Program-made: the position numbers and the translations under genes
Notes under the pieces: model-generated
What the model was told of the DNA's origin: nothing
Seen by the model: only the letters and a program-made list of their open reading frames with translations
The model's database searches: none
From: Homarus americanus
Lineage: Eukaryota > Arthropoda > Malacostraca > Decapoda > Nephropidae
Reading direction: 5' to 3'
Length of the DNA stretch: 64,000 bases
Assembly: GCF_018991925.1 (NCBI RefSeq)
Contig: NW_024729645.1
Location: forward strand, 62,001-126,000
Shown here: piece after piece, positions 22,813 to 34,820 of the stretch
Layout of the letters: each line of letters starts with the position of its first letter
How positions within the stretch are numbered: position 1 is the first letter of the stretch

Positions 22813-23429
22813 GAGAACTCAACACGTGCGAACCATAAATTTTAGCACACAATACAATGAGTTATATTGTTATAGTAATTTACATATACACCAATCCTTT
22901 CACTTCACAATTATTTTCCAAACTTTACCTACTATAAAAGTATTGAATTCATCCAAAAAATACTAGACTGTGGTGGACGGGAAGCTTACTGGTGTTAGTG
23001 CACTGCTCTGTGAAATGTCGTTTTGAATAATAATAATAATAATAATAATAAAAATTGTTGTTTTAAATACTGTAATCATAATAATAATGTAATAATAATA
23101 ATATTAATAGTAATAGTAGTAATAATAATAATAACAATACAGTAATAATAACAATAACAGGTTACAGTAAATAATTAAATTAATAATAAATACATAAAAT
23201 GGACTGTATCTTTTCCATTATTTTCAAAAACCACATAAACATCACAAACTATCAAAAACAACCATTATTTAAACATGATAATGATAATAATAACAATAAT
23301 GATGATAAATAATGAGAACAATCGTCAAAACGAGTACTGTAATGGAGTGGGAATAATGTCTGTTTAAACTACTGTAGATGGAGTAGAGTCGTGTGCCCAG
23401 ACCAGGTAAAGGTGGTCTAACGAACACAC
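22813..23429. other. AT-rich spacer with AAT repeats
   Basis: (AATAAT)n stretches at 23026-23050 and 23080-23160, otherwise unique AT-rich DNA. No gene. Confidence 0.6.
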
Positions 23430-23950
23430 GCTACCTGTACCTCACGCTGCCTGTACCTCACGCTGCCTGTAACTCACGCTGCCTGTACCTTACACTACCT
23501 GTATCTCACACCACCTGTATCTCACACTACCTGTATCTCACACTACCTGTATCTCACACTACCTGTATCTCACACCACCTGTATCTCACACCACCTGTAC
23601 TTCACTCTACCTGTATCTCACACTACCTGTATCTCACACCACCTGTACCTCACATCACCTGTATCTCACACTACCTGTACCTCACACTACCTGTACCTCA
23701 CACTACCTGTATCTCACACCACCTGTATCTCACACCACCTGTACTTCACTCTACCTGTATCTCACACCACCTGTACCTCACATCACCTGTATCTCACACT
23801 ACCTGTACCTCACACTACCTGTACCTCACACTACCTGTATCTCACACCACCTGTACTTCACACTACCTATATCTCACACTACCTGTATCTCACACCACCT
23901 GTACCTCACATCACCTGTATCTCACGCTATCTGAATCTCACGCCACCTGC
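23430..23950. repeat. 16-bp minisatellite, about 32 copies
   Basis: Unit CTGTATCTCACACTAC with TAT/TAC and ACTAC/ACCAC variants. Because 16 is not a multiple of three, the array cycles through all frames every 48 bp; the 220-codon open frame from 23393 is a by-product. Confidence 0.95.
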
Positions 23951-24449
23951 ACAGTCTGGGTCAAAAGTTCACTACCTCCCAAAATGAAGCAGCATCAACC
24001 ATTCAAACGAGATACAACAGTCAGAGTAAGTCAGTTCGGAGACTCAATCCCGTGACTCAGTTTCACCACGGGGAGAGAACTTTTGTCCCTGACTCTACCA
24101 TCACCAGCTGCAGGATCATGTACCCAGCGTGACAACCTCTCTCTCTCTCTAATTACAACATTCTTATTTAATGTCTGACGCGGCGATGAACACTGTAAGA
24201 AATATATACTGTAGTATCATTGTACTGTATATACAAACACACATATTAAATACCTAAGACGCCATTACTTACGGTCGCAAATTAAAAAAAAAATACAAAC
24301 AATAGTAAACAATAGAAAAAATATCCCGAATCCGCGAGTATTAGTAAAAGTCGAACACGCAATGTATCCCCGAGCACTCCACACCCGGTTAAAATATTCG
24401 GGTTATTATAATGTATAACTCGTGTTAGCTTTTGTGGGGACCTACCTAC
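23951..24449. other. Unique spacer
   Basis: Single-copy-looking DNA with a short CT run at 24138-24149. It would be intronic if the neighbouring minus-strand exon candidate is real. Confidence 0.45.
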
Positions 24450-24509
24450 CTGCCTGCCAAGTGTCAAGAAAATCTGTAAACTCTTTCGCACCCAAACATT
24501 AGCGGCCAT
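24450..24509 (-). CDS. Candidate first coding exon, presequence-like (20 codons)
   Basis: On the minus strand an ATG at 24509-24507 (context GTCCATGG, G at +4) opens MAANVWVRKSLQIFLTLGRQ and reaches CAG/GTAGGT, a strong 5' splice donor, in phase 0 (exon end 24450, intron start 24449). The peptide has three basic residues (Arg8, Lys9, Arg19), no acidic ones, and alternating hydrophobic residues, as mitochondrial targeting peptides do. The 5' flank (24510-24600) is raised in CpG. The frame also stays open upstream and downstream of the proposed exon, so the limits rest on the donor alone. The downstream exons were not found, no family is recognised, and this may be chance. Confidence 0.25.
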
Positions 24510-25560
24510 GGACACGACGGAAACGGGGAACGACCTGCGGACACCAGCACGACGAACACGACAACGCGCGTAATTCCCTAATATCCCGGGTATTAAGTAT
24601 GGCGATAAACTGTGTGTGTTGCCCTCGAGTACTGTACAGTAGATCGACGTCAAAACAGAAGTGTGACACTGTACAGGTGCAGAGGCAAAAGTGCTCCCGA
24701 GGATTAATACGACGCGGGAACAACACACTAACACTACACCCCCCTCGTCTCACTCCCCCCCAGGTGACACTTGGTACACCTGGCCACACTAATCACCCAC
24801 TCAGGAGCTCCCCAACACTATGACTCACTTCTCTCACTGAAAAACATTAACTAAAATTCTCAACGAAGCGTAAATCAATTCCCAAAGTTTCCTACGGTGA
24901 ATATTTCCCTTAAAATGGTAATATGTGTAAGCATTTAACCGAGTTACTTGAGCTACGACACAGATGGATATTAACTGGTAATGTGAGGACTCTTTTTGAC
25001 TGCCTCACACACGTTTAAGTTTTATCACTCACACGTTACTTCTGGACATAAGAACACTTTCAGTTATGGTACAGTCTCAGTGCAACGTGGCCGGCACTGT
25101 GTCGTTCGTAGCTTTAAGTGAGTCACTCTCGGTCCCCAGGCCTTTAAGTCTGTCCCAGGAGCAACACGGCAGAATGTACTTGTACGTGGGCGTGTCCTTG
25201 CGTGTGTCTGTGTACTCCTACGATGGTCCTTATACATCGAGTTTTTATTTCTTACCTCAATTACGATTTTTAATGTTTTTTTTAATGTTTAGTCAAACTT
25301 ACGATGAATTATGATCTCTCTCTCAGTATGGTTCCAACTTTGAGCCCCTGAGCTGGTCCCTTTAACTTCTTTGTTCACAAAAAAACCAACGCAACATTTT
25401 CTTTCCTTTCTTCGTTTTTTACTCCTCAGTCCAGCTGGTGGATCTCGCCAATATTCCGTCCAGTGATCTTCATGTATTTTTCTGTCTTCACCCCGAGTCT
25501 CGTGGCGCCACCCCCGACCTGTGACGATAACTGCTGCCACGAAATTCCTAACCAAGCTCA
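24510..25560. other. Unique stretch, no gene confirmed
   Basis: More complex and less repetitive than most of the window. Frames at 24499-24823, 25066-25314 and 25289-25561 have mixed composition but no motif, and no clear splice pair. Confidence 0.4.
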
Positions 25561-25870
25561 CCTACTCCAACCTAACCTATCCTAGTCCTGAAGAGACCTA
25601 ACCTAACCTGGCCAAGCTGACCTACTCCAACGTAACCTAACCTAACCCAGCCCAGCCTGCTATCCTAATCTAGCCCCGAGACATACCCTAACCTAGCCAA
25701 GACTTACCTTAACCTAGCCCAGACAAAACCTACCCTAATCTAGCCAAACCAAGACTCACCCAAAGCTAAAACAACCCAACGTAGCTTAACCCCTCCGCAC
25801 CAGGAAAAAAAACCTTAACCTAACCCAGGAAAACCTACTATAACCCAACCTAACCGAACTCTACCCAACG
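25561..25870. repeat. Degenerate CCTAACCTAA (TTAGG-type) stretch
   Basis: CCTAACCTAACC, CTAACCTAGCC and similar motifs recur irregularly over about 300 bp on the plus strand, the reverse complement of the arthropod telomere unit. Confidence 0.7.
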
Positions 25871-26129
25871 GAATAGGGTATTACGTCTGAGAGAGAGAGA
25901 GAGAGAGAGAGACCTGGACACAGTGCAGCCAGCCCTCCCCTGACCCCTCCTCCCCAAGACTGAAAATGGTTATAACTCAACATTGCACCGCGCCAACAAC
26001 ACACCCAACGACCCTGTGCAAGAACCTGCCCTAATACACACCCAAACTAACAGCAATCCACACACTCTACGGCAAGTTATCGGACGGAAATCCTAAAATA
26101 TGTCGCGGATAGACGGACGGTCGAACGAA
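25871..26129. other. Spacer with short GA run
   Basis: GA run at 25889-25911, otherwise unique. Confidence 0.5.
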
Positions 26130-26310
26130 CTACTAAACGGACGGACGAACTACTAGACGGACGGACGAACTACTAGACGGACGGACGAACTACTAGACGG
26201 ACGGACGGACGAACTACTAGACGGACGGACGAACTACTAGACGGACGGACGAACTACTAGACGGACGGACGGACTACTAAACGGACGGACGAACTACTAG
26301 ACAGACGGAC
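26130..26310. repeat. 20-bp minisatellite, about 9 copies
   Basis: Units of GAACTACTAGACGGACGGAC; extra GGAC tetramers are inserted in some copies. Confidence 0.94.
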
Positions 26311-26486
26311 GGACAGACATCTACACGGACATTATCTACCCTCTGAACTCAGGATAAGGATGAGGAGATGGTTGACTATTACCTATCAACTTTACCATCC
26401 AGGTGACGGTTTTATCCAAGGTGTAAACTGTCCAATGGTATTCTGACCGATGCCTCTCCGTGAGTGAGGATACCTGAAGGAGATAC

Positions 26487-27350
26487 TATAGTGAGGGAGG
26501 GGTGTGAGGTAAGGAGGTGGTGAAGGAGGAAGGATGTGGGGTAAGGAGGTTGGTGAGGGAGGAAGGAGGTTGGTGAAGGAGGATGAATGTGAGGTAAGGA
26601 GGTTGGTGAGGGAGGAAGGATGTGAGGTAAGGAGGTTGGTGAGGGAGGAAGGATGTGAGGTAAGGAGGCTGGCGAGGGAGGAAGGAGGTTGGTGAGGAGG
26701 AGGAGGTTGGTGAGGGAAGGATGAAAGGAGGTGGTGAAGGAGGAAGGATGTGAAGGTAAGGAGGCTGGCGAGGAGGAAGGAGGTTGGTGAGGGAGGATGA
26801 ATGTGAGGTAAGGAGGTTGGTGAGGGAGGAAGGATGTGAGGTAAGGAGGTGGTGAAGGAGGAAGGATGTGGGGTAAGGAGGCTGGCGAGGGAGGAAGGAG
26901 GTTGGTGAGGGAGGATGAATGTGAGGGAGGTCGGTGAGGAGGAAGGATGTGAGGTAAGGAGGTGGTGAAGGGAGGAAGGATGTGAGGTAAGGAGGCTGGC
27001 GAGGAAGGAGGTTGGTGAGGGAGGATGAATGTGAGGTAAGGAGGTTGGTGAGGAGGAGGAGGTTGGTGAGGAGGAAGGAGGTTGGTGAGGGAGGATGAAT
27101 GTGAGGTAAGGAGGCCTCGAGGAGGAAGGAAGCTGGCGAGGAGGAAGGAGGAGGTGAGGTAAGGAGGTTGGTGAGGGAGGAGGAGGTTGGTGAGGAGGCT
27201 GGTGAGGGAGGAAGGAGGTTGGTGAGGGAGGAAGGAGGTTGGTGAGGGAGGATGAATGTGAGGTAAGGAGGTCGGTGAGGGAGGAAGGATGTGAGGTAAG
27301 GAGGTTGGTGAGGGAGGATGACTGTGAGGTAAAGAGGTTGGTGAGGGAGG
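26487..27350. repeat. Purine-rich minisatellite (ggaggttggtgagggaggaa)
   Basis: About 24-30 units of roughly 30-36 bp composed of GAGGTAAGGAGGTTGGTGAG and GGAGGAAGGATGT modules, with many module deletions. The minus-strand open frames of 321 and 341 codons (Ser/Pro/Leu/His only) follow this periodicity and are rejected as genes. A CATA microsatellite follows at 27394-27429. Confidence 0.93.
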
Positions 27351-27429
27351 TGGAGATCGATCGTTACTGGGGGCGTCGCCTGAGTCCACACACACATACA
27401 TACACACATACATACATACATACATACAT

Positions 27430-27710
27430 GTAAACACTCACATCCCAACATACAGTACTTTCCCTTGATGTATAACTTGCCATCAACTCATTATCATTAC
27501 ATCACGTTTTACCCAGGTCTTAGCGGTGTGATACGGAGCTTCGTGGTTACATCAATTGCTTACTGTTTAAAAGTACGCTCTCAGTTAAGCAGCAATGTGT
27601 GTTGGTGAATCTAAGAGGGTCTTTCTTCCTTAATGATCTAATAACGTAGATTTATTTAATATATATATATTTGTTTTTGACTTGTACACCGCCTCCCACC
27701 CCCATCATCC
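27430..27710. other. Unique spacer
   Basis: No signal beyond an (AT) patch at 27658-27670. Confidence 0.5.
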
Positions 27711-28018
27711 CGTCTCCAGGTGTGGTACAGTGCTGGGTAGTGATGGTGTACACAGAACGCTCATCATCCCGTCTCCAGGTGTGGTACAGTGCTGGGTAGT
27801 GATGGTGTACACAGAACGCTCATCATCCCGTCTCCAGGTGTGGTACAGTGCTGGGTAGTGATGGTGTACACAGAACGCTCATCATCCCGTCTCCAGGTGT
27901 GGTACAGTGCTGGGTAGTGATGGTGTACACAGAACGCTCATCATCCCGTCTCCAGGTGTGGTACAGTGCACACAGAACGCTCATCATCCCGTCTCCAGGT
28001 GTGGTAGACTTTCCTGTA
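27711..28018. repeat. 59-bp minisatellite, 4 full and 1-2 partial copies
   Basis: Units start at 27711, 27770, 27829, 27888 and 27947; the fifth is shortened and a partial sixth starts near 27990. The core CGTCTCCAGGTGTGGTACAG is invariant and the full copies look identical. Confidence 0.96.
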
Positions 28019-29029
28019 TACGCCATGTGTTCTGAAGACTTTCCTGTATACGCCATGTTGTTGGGTCCAGTTAAAACACTTTGTTATAATGTTCAACCAC
28101 AAGGGGAAAAACACTACAGGTGAACAACTACAGTCTAATACAGCCTCATAATACTGACTAATGATAATAATAATAATAGTAATAATAAAAATAATGACCA
28201 ATACTAATAATAATAATAATAAATAAATAATAATAAAATAAATAAATAAACCAGAAGACACAAGCTTACCCCCCATACTAAACCCAACATTTCCTCCTTC
28301 TTTTCGTTTTTCATATTAAAGAGACAAACTATACAGGCGGGCTTATGTACAGTCAAACGCCCAACCTTCAAATGATCAATACTGGACCCACTTGGACGAG
28401 CTGACATTTTATTTTTCAAACACACACACACACACACAGTAATATTAGCTTTTATTACTATCCTTTGTTCCAATATTTATGTACGTAACTGTGTGTGTGT
28501 GTGTGTGCGCGCGTGTGGATGTCATATATGGACGTGATTGCAATGAGCAGTTATTATTATAATTATTATTATTTATCATTATTACTATCATTATTATTTA
28601 TCATTATTACTATTATCATGTCTTTCATATTAATACTCTTATCAGTATGTTATCATTATCAACATCATTATAGTTGTTATTATCATTATCATCGCCACCA
28701 TCATCATCACCACCATCATCATCACCACCATTAAAACACTGGTCTATTAATTAATCACACAGGTCACTACTTCACACATTTCTAATCGCCTCATGCCAAA
28801 CTTTCCTAGAGAATATTTTACACACGAGGAAGCTTTTTATTGAAGTTGTGAAGTAAAATTCCTTCATAATGTGGGTTAGGGTAAGACATAACAGGTGTGA
28901 AATAGCTGTGGCACAGATGTGGTAGGTATGGAGCAGGTGTAGTGTCGACCTTGCACGGCGGCGGAGCACACGGAACACCTCAACCACTCTCTGTGTCTGT
29001 CGTCTTATAAAACTATGTAAACAAATAAA
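28019..29029. other. Spacer with AAT and CAT low complexity
   Basis: A short duplication (GACTTTCCTGTATACGCCAT at 28008 and 28038), AAT repeats at 28160-28245, a TG run at 28490-28507, and ATT/CAT repeats at 28553-28732. 28770-29030 is unique. No gene. Confidence 0.55.
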
Positions 29030-29900
29030 ATAAATACCAGAAAATAAAAACTTAACAAAATTCATTCTATAAATTCAGAGAAAAAATAATAAAACGGTAT
29101 AAAACCATTAAATAAAAACTAACACTATATAAACCCAATTAATTAAACTGAAAATCAAGTCAATAAAAGTTTAATTAAAACAAAATAAGTACTAATGAAA
29201 TAAAATAAGAGATGTGGGTAAAAAAATAAGAGATTTTGTTATAAAAAAATTCAAGTGACACACGAACCCTCTAAGGTAATTCAATACATTAAACTCAAAT
29301 GAAACAAGGAGGAAAATAAATAAAATAAAAAAAAATCCACCAATAAAACATGAACAAAAATTCAATAAAAACTTAATGAATAAAAAGTTATTAATTGAAC
29401 AAAATAAATAAAAGAGAAACTCAATAAAATAAAACTCAATTAGAGAAAAAATATAAAAATAAAATAAAATTACTGAAAACTGAAAATAATGAAGTCAATA
29501 ATAAAAAATCACTATAAATCAATAAATTTAAAACAAAGTAATAAAAACTAAACTCAACAAATATAAAATCATAATAAAACTTAAAAAACAAACTCTCAAT
29601 TATAAAATTTACAAATAAAAACTCAATAAAATTCAGCAGTAAAAATTTCAATGTCATAATAAAATTCACAAATAAAATCAAATTAAATCTCGATATCAAT
29701 TACAAGTAAAAAAATCTACAGTAAAACAAAATAAAAAAATAATAAAAACCCCAGACTGAAAAGTCTATGAAAGGCAAATAAAAAACTCCAAAATAAAATC
29801 AGTAAATTAACAAAAAAGAAAAAAAAAATGAAGTTGAAAAACTTATAAAAAAGCAATAAATAAAAATATTAACAAAATAAAAATATAGAAGAAACGTTAT
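29030..29900. repeat. A-rich low-complexity region (aactcaataaaa)
   Basis: About 870 bp dominated by AAATAAAA, interspersed with CTCAATAAAA or TTCAATAAAA motifs at irregular spacing of about 25-40 bp. Probably an old AT-rich tandem repeat; no coding capacity. Confidence 0.7.
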
Positions 29901-29934
29901 TAAAAAATATATAAATAAAAACTCCAGGAAGTAT

Positions 29935-30880
29935 ATAACACATGCACAAGAGTGTACGTGTCATGAGCAGTGGATGACACGTGCACAAGAGTGTATGTGT
30001 CATGAGCAGTAGACGACACGTGCACAAGAGTGTATGTGTCATGAGCAGTGGATGACACGTGCACAAGAGTGTATGTGTCATGAGCAGTAGACGACACGTG
30101 CACAAGAGTGTATGAAGAGTAGATGACACGTGTACAAAAGTGTATGTGTCATGAGCAGCAGATGACACGTGCACAAAAGTGTGTCATGAGCAGCATATGA
30201 CACGTGCATAAGAGTGTATGTCATGAGCAGTAGATGACACGTGCAAGACTGTGTCATGAGCAGTAGATGACACGTGCACAAGTGTGTCATGAGCAGCAGA
30301 TGACACGTGCACAATAGTGGATGTGTCATGAGCAGTAGATGTCACGTGCACAAGAGTGTGTGTCATGAGCAGTAGATAACACGTGCACAATATTGGACGC
30401 GTCAGAGCAGTAGATGACACGTGCACAAGAGTGTGTGTCATGAGCAGAAGATGACACGTGCACAAGTGTATGTGTCATGAGTAGTAGATGGCACGTGGAC
30501 AAGATGTGTGTGTGTGTGTGTGTCATGAGCAGTAGATGACACGTGCACAAGGATGTATGTGTCATGAGCAGTAGACGACGTGTACAAGAGTGGATGTGTC
30601 ATGAGCAGTAGATGATACGTGCACAAGAGTGTGTGTCATGAGCAGAAGATGACACGTGCACATGAGTGTATGTGTCATGAGCAGATGACACGCACAAGAG
30701 TGAGCAGTAGATGACACATGTAAAGGAGTGTATGTGTCGAGCATTAGATGACACGTGCACAAGATGCACAAGAGTGTATGTCATGAGCAGATTTCACGTG
30801 CACAAGAGTGTATGTGTCTTGAGCAGAAGATGACACGTGCACAAGCGTATGTGTCATGAGTAGTAGATGGCACGTGGACA

Positions 30881-30959
<79 letters not shown>

Positions 30960-31715
30960 ATGAGCAGTAGATGACACGTGCACAAGGATGTATGTGTCAT
31001 GAGCAGTAGACGACGTGTACAAGAGTGGATGTGTCATGAGCAGTAGATGATACGTGGACAAGAGTGGATGTGTCATGAGCAGATAACACGTGCAAGAGTG
31101 TATGTCTCATGAGCAGTAGATGACACGTGGACAAGGTGTGTGTGTGTGTCATGAGCAGTAGATGACACGTGCACAAGGATGTATATGTCATGAGCAGTAG
31201 ACGTGTACACGAGTGGATGTGTCATGCAGTAGATGATACGTGGACAAGAGTGGATGTGTCATGAGCAGTAGACGACACGTGTACAAGAATGGATGTGTCA
31301 TGCAGTAGATGATACGTGGACAAGAGTGGATGTGTCATGAGCAGTAGACGACACGTGTACACGAGTGGATGTGTCATGCAGTAGATACGTGCACAAGAGT
31401 GTATGTGTCATGAGCAGTAGACGACACGTAGACTAGAGTGTATGTGAGCAGTAGACGACACGTGTACTGTACAAGAGTGGATGTGTCATGAGCAGTAGAT
31501 GATACGTGGACAAGAGTGGATGTGTCATGAGCAGTAGATGATCACGTGCACAAGAGTGTATGTGTCATGAGCAGTAGACGACACGTGTACAAGAATGGAT
31601 GTGTCATGAGCAGTAGACGACACGTGCACAAGAGTATGTGTGTCATGAGCGGTAGATGACGCGTGGACAAGAGTGTATGTGTCATGAGCAGTAGATGATG
31701 ACACGTGCACTAGTG
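29935..31715. repeat. 39-bp minisatellite with CACGTG in most units
   Basis: About 45 units, core GACACGTGCACAAGAGTGTA followed by TGTGTCATGAGCAGTAGAT. Most copies hold the CACGTG palindrome. Because 39 is 3 x 13, minus-strand frames repeat a 13-residue peptide; these are artefacts. Several copies carry deletions, and TG expansions occur at 30507-30522, 30883-30958 and 31136-31149. Confidence 0.96.
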
Positions 31716-32559
31716 TATGATTGAGTTACGTAATAACAACCCCCCCCTCCCCACACACGTAACCTGAAAGACAAATCGAACATTAATAAGAGTAACTATA
31801 TTATTTACGCTGGTTAATTATATATAATATCTGAAAAAAATAATAATAATGAAGAAAAAGTATTGGTTAGGTCAGTGTACCTCTCGCCACACCCTTCGCG
31901 CAATACACGATAAAAAAAAAGTTGCCAAACCACTAGATCACTGCTGTGTCCAAATTTCAGCTTCCTGGCTCAAAACGTGCCTAAGATAGCGCCCGGACAA
32001 CCAACCCAACGTGACGAACAAGCGGAGTTACCACCTAGTACACACCCTGAGCTTCTCCCGGATGGAATTGTGGGGTGGGAGGGGGTTAGGTGAGGCTGTG
32101 TATAATATTTAATGGAAAAGAGAGACTGACAGGCAAACGGGTGGATAGAGAGATAGATTATACAGGCAGGCAGAGAAGGTATACCAAATCACGATTAACA
32201 TCTCTACGGCTTTTATTTAACGAACCAGAATATAATTGTCGCCTTAAAGTTGCTGGCTCTCTATAGATCTTAAACCATTTAAATATCTTAAACCAAAACA
32301 ACAGCTACTACTACAACCATTACCACTACTACAACCACCACCACTACAACTACTTCTACTACTACTTCCAATGGTGCGTAAAAATGACAAACTTTCGCGT
32401 CAACTCAGGAGAGAGAGAGAGAGAGAGAGGGGCAGCCAGGCACGGCACACCAGCAGGTACACGCTGACAGAACCTCGCGCTGTGCATTACCAAGCGTTTA
32501 ACCTGACGATGGAGGAACGTTATCGAACTGATGGTTAAAGTGGGATTTTGCGAGGTTAA
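31716..32559. other. Unique stretch, no gene recognised
   Basis: Includes C8 near 31741, (CTACTA) low complexity at 32310-32370 and a GA run at 32410-32430. No coding motif. Confidence 0.5.
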
Positions 32560-32760
32560 TCTGGGCTAGTTTAAGGTACGATTAAGTTAGGTTAGGTTCG
32601 GTGAGGATAGGTTAAGTTAAGGCAGATTAGGTTAGGATAGGTTGAGGTAGGTTAGGATTGGTTAAGGTTAGATTAAATTGAGGTAGGTTATGTTAGGTTA
32701 AATTCGGCTAAGTTAGGATAGATGAAGATAGAACAGGATAGGATAAGTCAGGTTACACAG
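32560..32760. repeat. Degenerate GGTTAGGTTAG (TTAGG-type) stretch
   Basis: GTTAGGTTAGG, GGATAGGTTAAG and related motifs recur over 200 bp. Confidence 0.7.
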
Positions 32761-32904
32761 CTCTAGGTATAAGCCATCCTCCGCATCGTTCACCTCACAT
32801 ACCGTCATCTCCCGCCATGTAAAATATCACAAAAGTTGACCCCGTGACCCGGAGGTGAGACAACGCTGGCTTGGTCGTGCGGGGTAGAATCTCGTTTCAA
32901 TTTC

Positions 32905-33045
32905 GATGCCAATTTTTGACTCTTGGGGTAATTTTTGTGGTCATTATGGATTTTCGGGGTAGTTTTTGTAGTCATTGTGGATTTTGGCGGCGGTTTTAGT
33001 AGTCATTGTGGATTTAGGGGTAAATTTTTGTAGTTATTTTAGGTC
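32905..33045. repeat. About 36-bp diverged tandem repeat, 4 copies
   Basis: GGGGTAATTTTTGTAGTCAT followed by TGTGGATTTT, with copy-to-copy changes. Confidence 0.75.
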
Positions 33046-33099
33046 TCCATCACAGAGTTATGTAGCTTACGTTCGACAAATCCCTGATATGATGTGCAA

Positions 33100-33376
33100 C
33101 CATGACAGCGAGGACAGGGAGTTTGACAGCGAGGACAGAGTATGGAAGCGAGGACAGGGAGTAGGCGAGCGAGAACAGGGAGTCGGGGTGTTTGACAGCG
33201 AGGACAGAGTACGGCAGCGAGGACGGGATTTGACAGCGAGGACAGGGGGCTTAAAAGCGAGGACGGGATTTGACAGCGAGGACAGGGAGTTTGACAGCGA
33301 GGACGGGATTTGACAGCGAGGACAGAGTATGGCAGCGAGGACTGGGAGTATGACGGCGAGGACAGGGGGTTTAACA
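33100..33376. repeat. About 21-bp minisatellite (gacagcgaggacagggagtt)
   Basis: About 12 units, core GACAGCGAGGACAGGG with GAGTTT, GATTT or AGTATG tails. Confidence 0.93.
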
Positions 33377-34279
33377 GGAGCTACGACAAACATAACGGGC
33401 AAGGGCAGACAGTAAGGAGTGGAGGGAGACCATAACTCGGCGTGGACAATGGGGAGAGAGAGGTGGGAGGGGTAGGGTAGGAGGGGAGCAATACGACCAG
33501 CAGGGAGGTGGGAGGACCTGGACGATTTAAATTAAGACACCTACACTTTGTTTACTAACATTCAACGCCCAACGACTACGCCCACACCTATACCTGCGAG
33601 TCTCCTGGAGTGTGTCAAATGTGCAGTAGACCCCACCAGTAGTAGGGGGGCGGGGGGGGGGGAGGCACGTGGAAATAGTGCTGTAGATTAATGTAAGAGT
33701 AAGAGAGGTAGGTTGGGAGGGATCACTGCCCCTGAAACACGAACGCACATACACACCATCAACAAAGATCGACCCGCTGGGCAGATTTCCTCCCCCAAGG
33801 ACGATTTGGCCGTGTCTCCGAACTTGTCACGACACCGTCGACATGACAACACTCATTTGCACACGCTGACCATGACTGTCGCCATGTTTAAACTATGGCA
33901 GGGCTCCCCCAGCTGTGTGGTGGTGTTGCTGCCAGGAGGGGAGGGAGGGAGGGGTGGCAAGGGGGTAATGTTGACGATGACGGGACCATCGCGAAGCAGC
34001 AAAAACCAGGAGGAGGAGGAGGATGTTTTTGGTGGTGTATTGGTCGTGGTGAGGCTGGGTGCTTTGTTCTCCTGCCTCCATCAGCACCTCCGCCAGAAGC
34101 ACCTCCGACAAGCCAACAGACACAGGCAAGACAAGGTGTGTGGCGTTAGGGAGGAGCGTAGTACAGCACAGCCACTACATCAACAGTGGTGTGTGGGAGC
34201 TGTCACCTGCCACCATCACCTTCTGGTATTGTGTAAATATGTTGTTGGTGCCAGGAACACCAGGCACTGACGTTAACCT
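33377..34279. other. Unique DNA, intron-1 side of the Gly/Pro gene
   Basis: If the exon at 34818-35317 is real, this lies in its first intron or includes a later exon. Mixed-composition frames occur (plus 33713-34270; minus 34129-33893), but none joins the donor with a convincing acceptor. A G-run sits at 33646-33662. Confidence 0.4.
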
Positions 34280-34740
34280 TGTTCCTTCCCTCCAATACCT
34301 TCCTCACACTCACACACACCCCTACCACCTCCTGCCCAATACACAGACAAACGCTCCCTCCTGCCCCCCTCACACACACACACCACCTCTTACCTCCCTC
34401 ACATATAAACACAAACACTCACCTTTCTAAAAAACACATACATACATACATACATATATACACCACCCCTGCCTCCTTCAAACACAAACACAAACCTCCA
34501 GCCTCCGTGAAACACATGAACAGCCTTTTGGCTGCCATGTTCCTTCAACAAACCGTTAATTATTATTATTATATACACACACAAGCACACACATCACTTC
34601 CCTCACACAAAAAACACAAACACACACGCAAACAAATAACACCTCTTGTCACACACTTACACACAGACACACACACATAAACACAGACGCAACAAACACC
34701 ATCTCTTGTCTCAGACACACACATACACACGCGCTTAAGG
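34280..34740. repeat. CA-rich degenerate repeat
   Basis: Irregular ACACACAAACAC modules; CACC(A)TCTCTTGTC-type phrases occur at 34649 and 34701. Low-complexity frames on both strands are ignored. Confidence 0.7.
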
Positions 34741-34808
34741 AAAACAGCAGAAGAGGTTGGCGTGGTGCACACCTCAGCTGTACACTAACACTACAACACA
34801 GAAGAAAC

Positions 34809-34820
34809 TTTATTTACCTG
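34809..34820 (-). other. 5' splice donor CAG/GTAAATA
   Basis: On the minus strand the exon ends CAG at 34820-34818 and the intron begins GTAAATAAAG. It matches the MAG/GTRAGT consensus except at one position and removes the TAA that would otherwise end the frame. The intron phase is 2. Confidence 0.6.

Noticed and set aside
25561..25870. True telomere or chromosome end
   Set aside because: CCTAA-type motifs are irregular and embedded in unique sequence on both sides.
26412..27437. 341- and 321-codon Pro/Ser/Leu-rich minus-strand frames
   Set aside because: Two overlapping frames of the same kind run through one purine-rich minisatellite, so the openness is due to the unit, not selection for protein.
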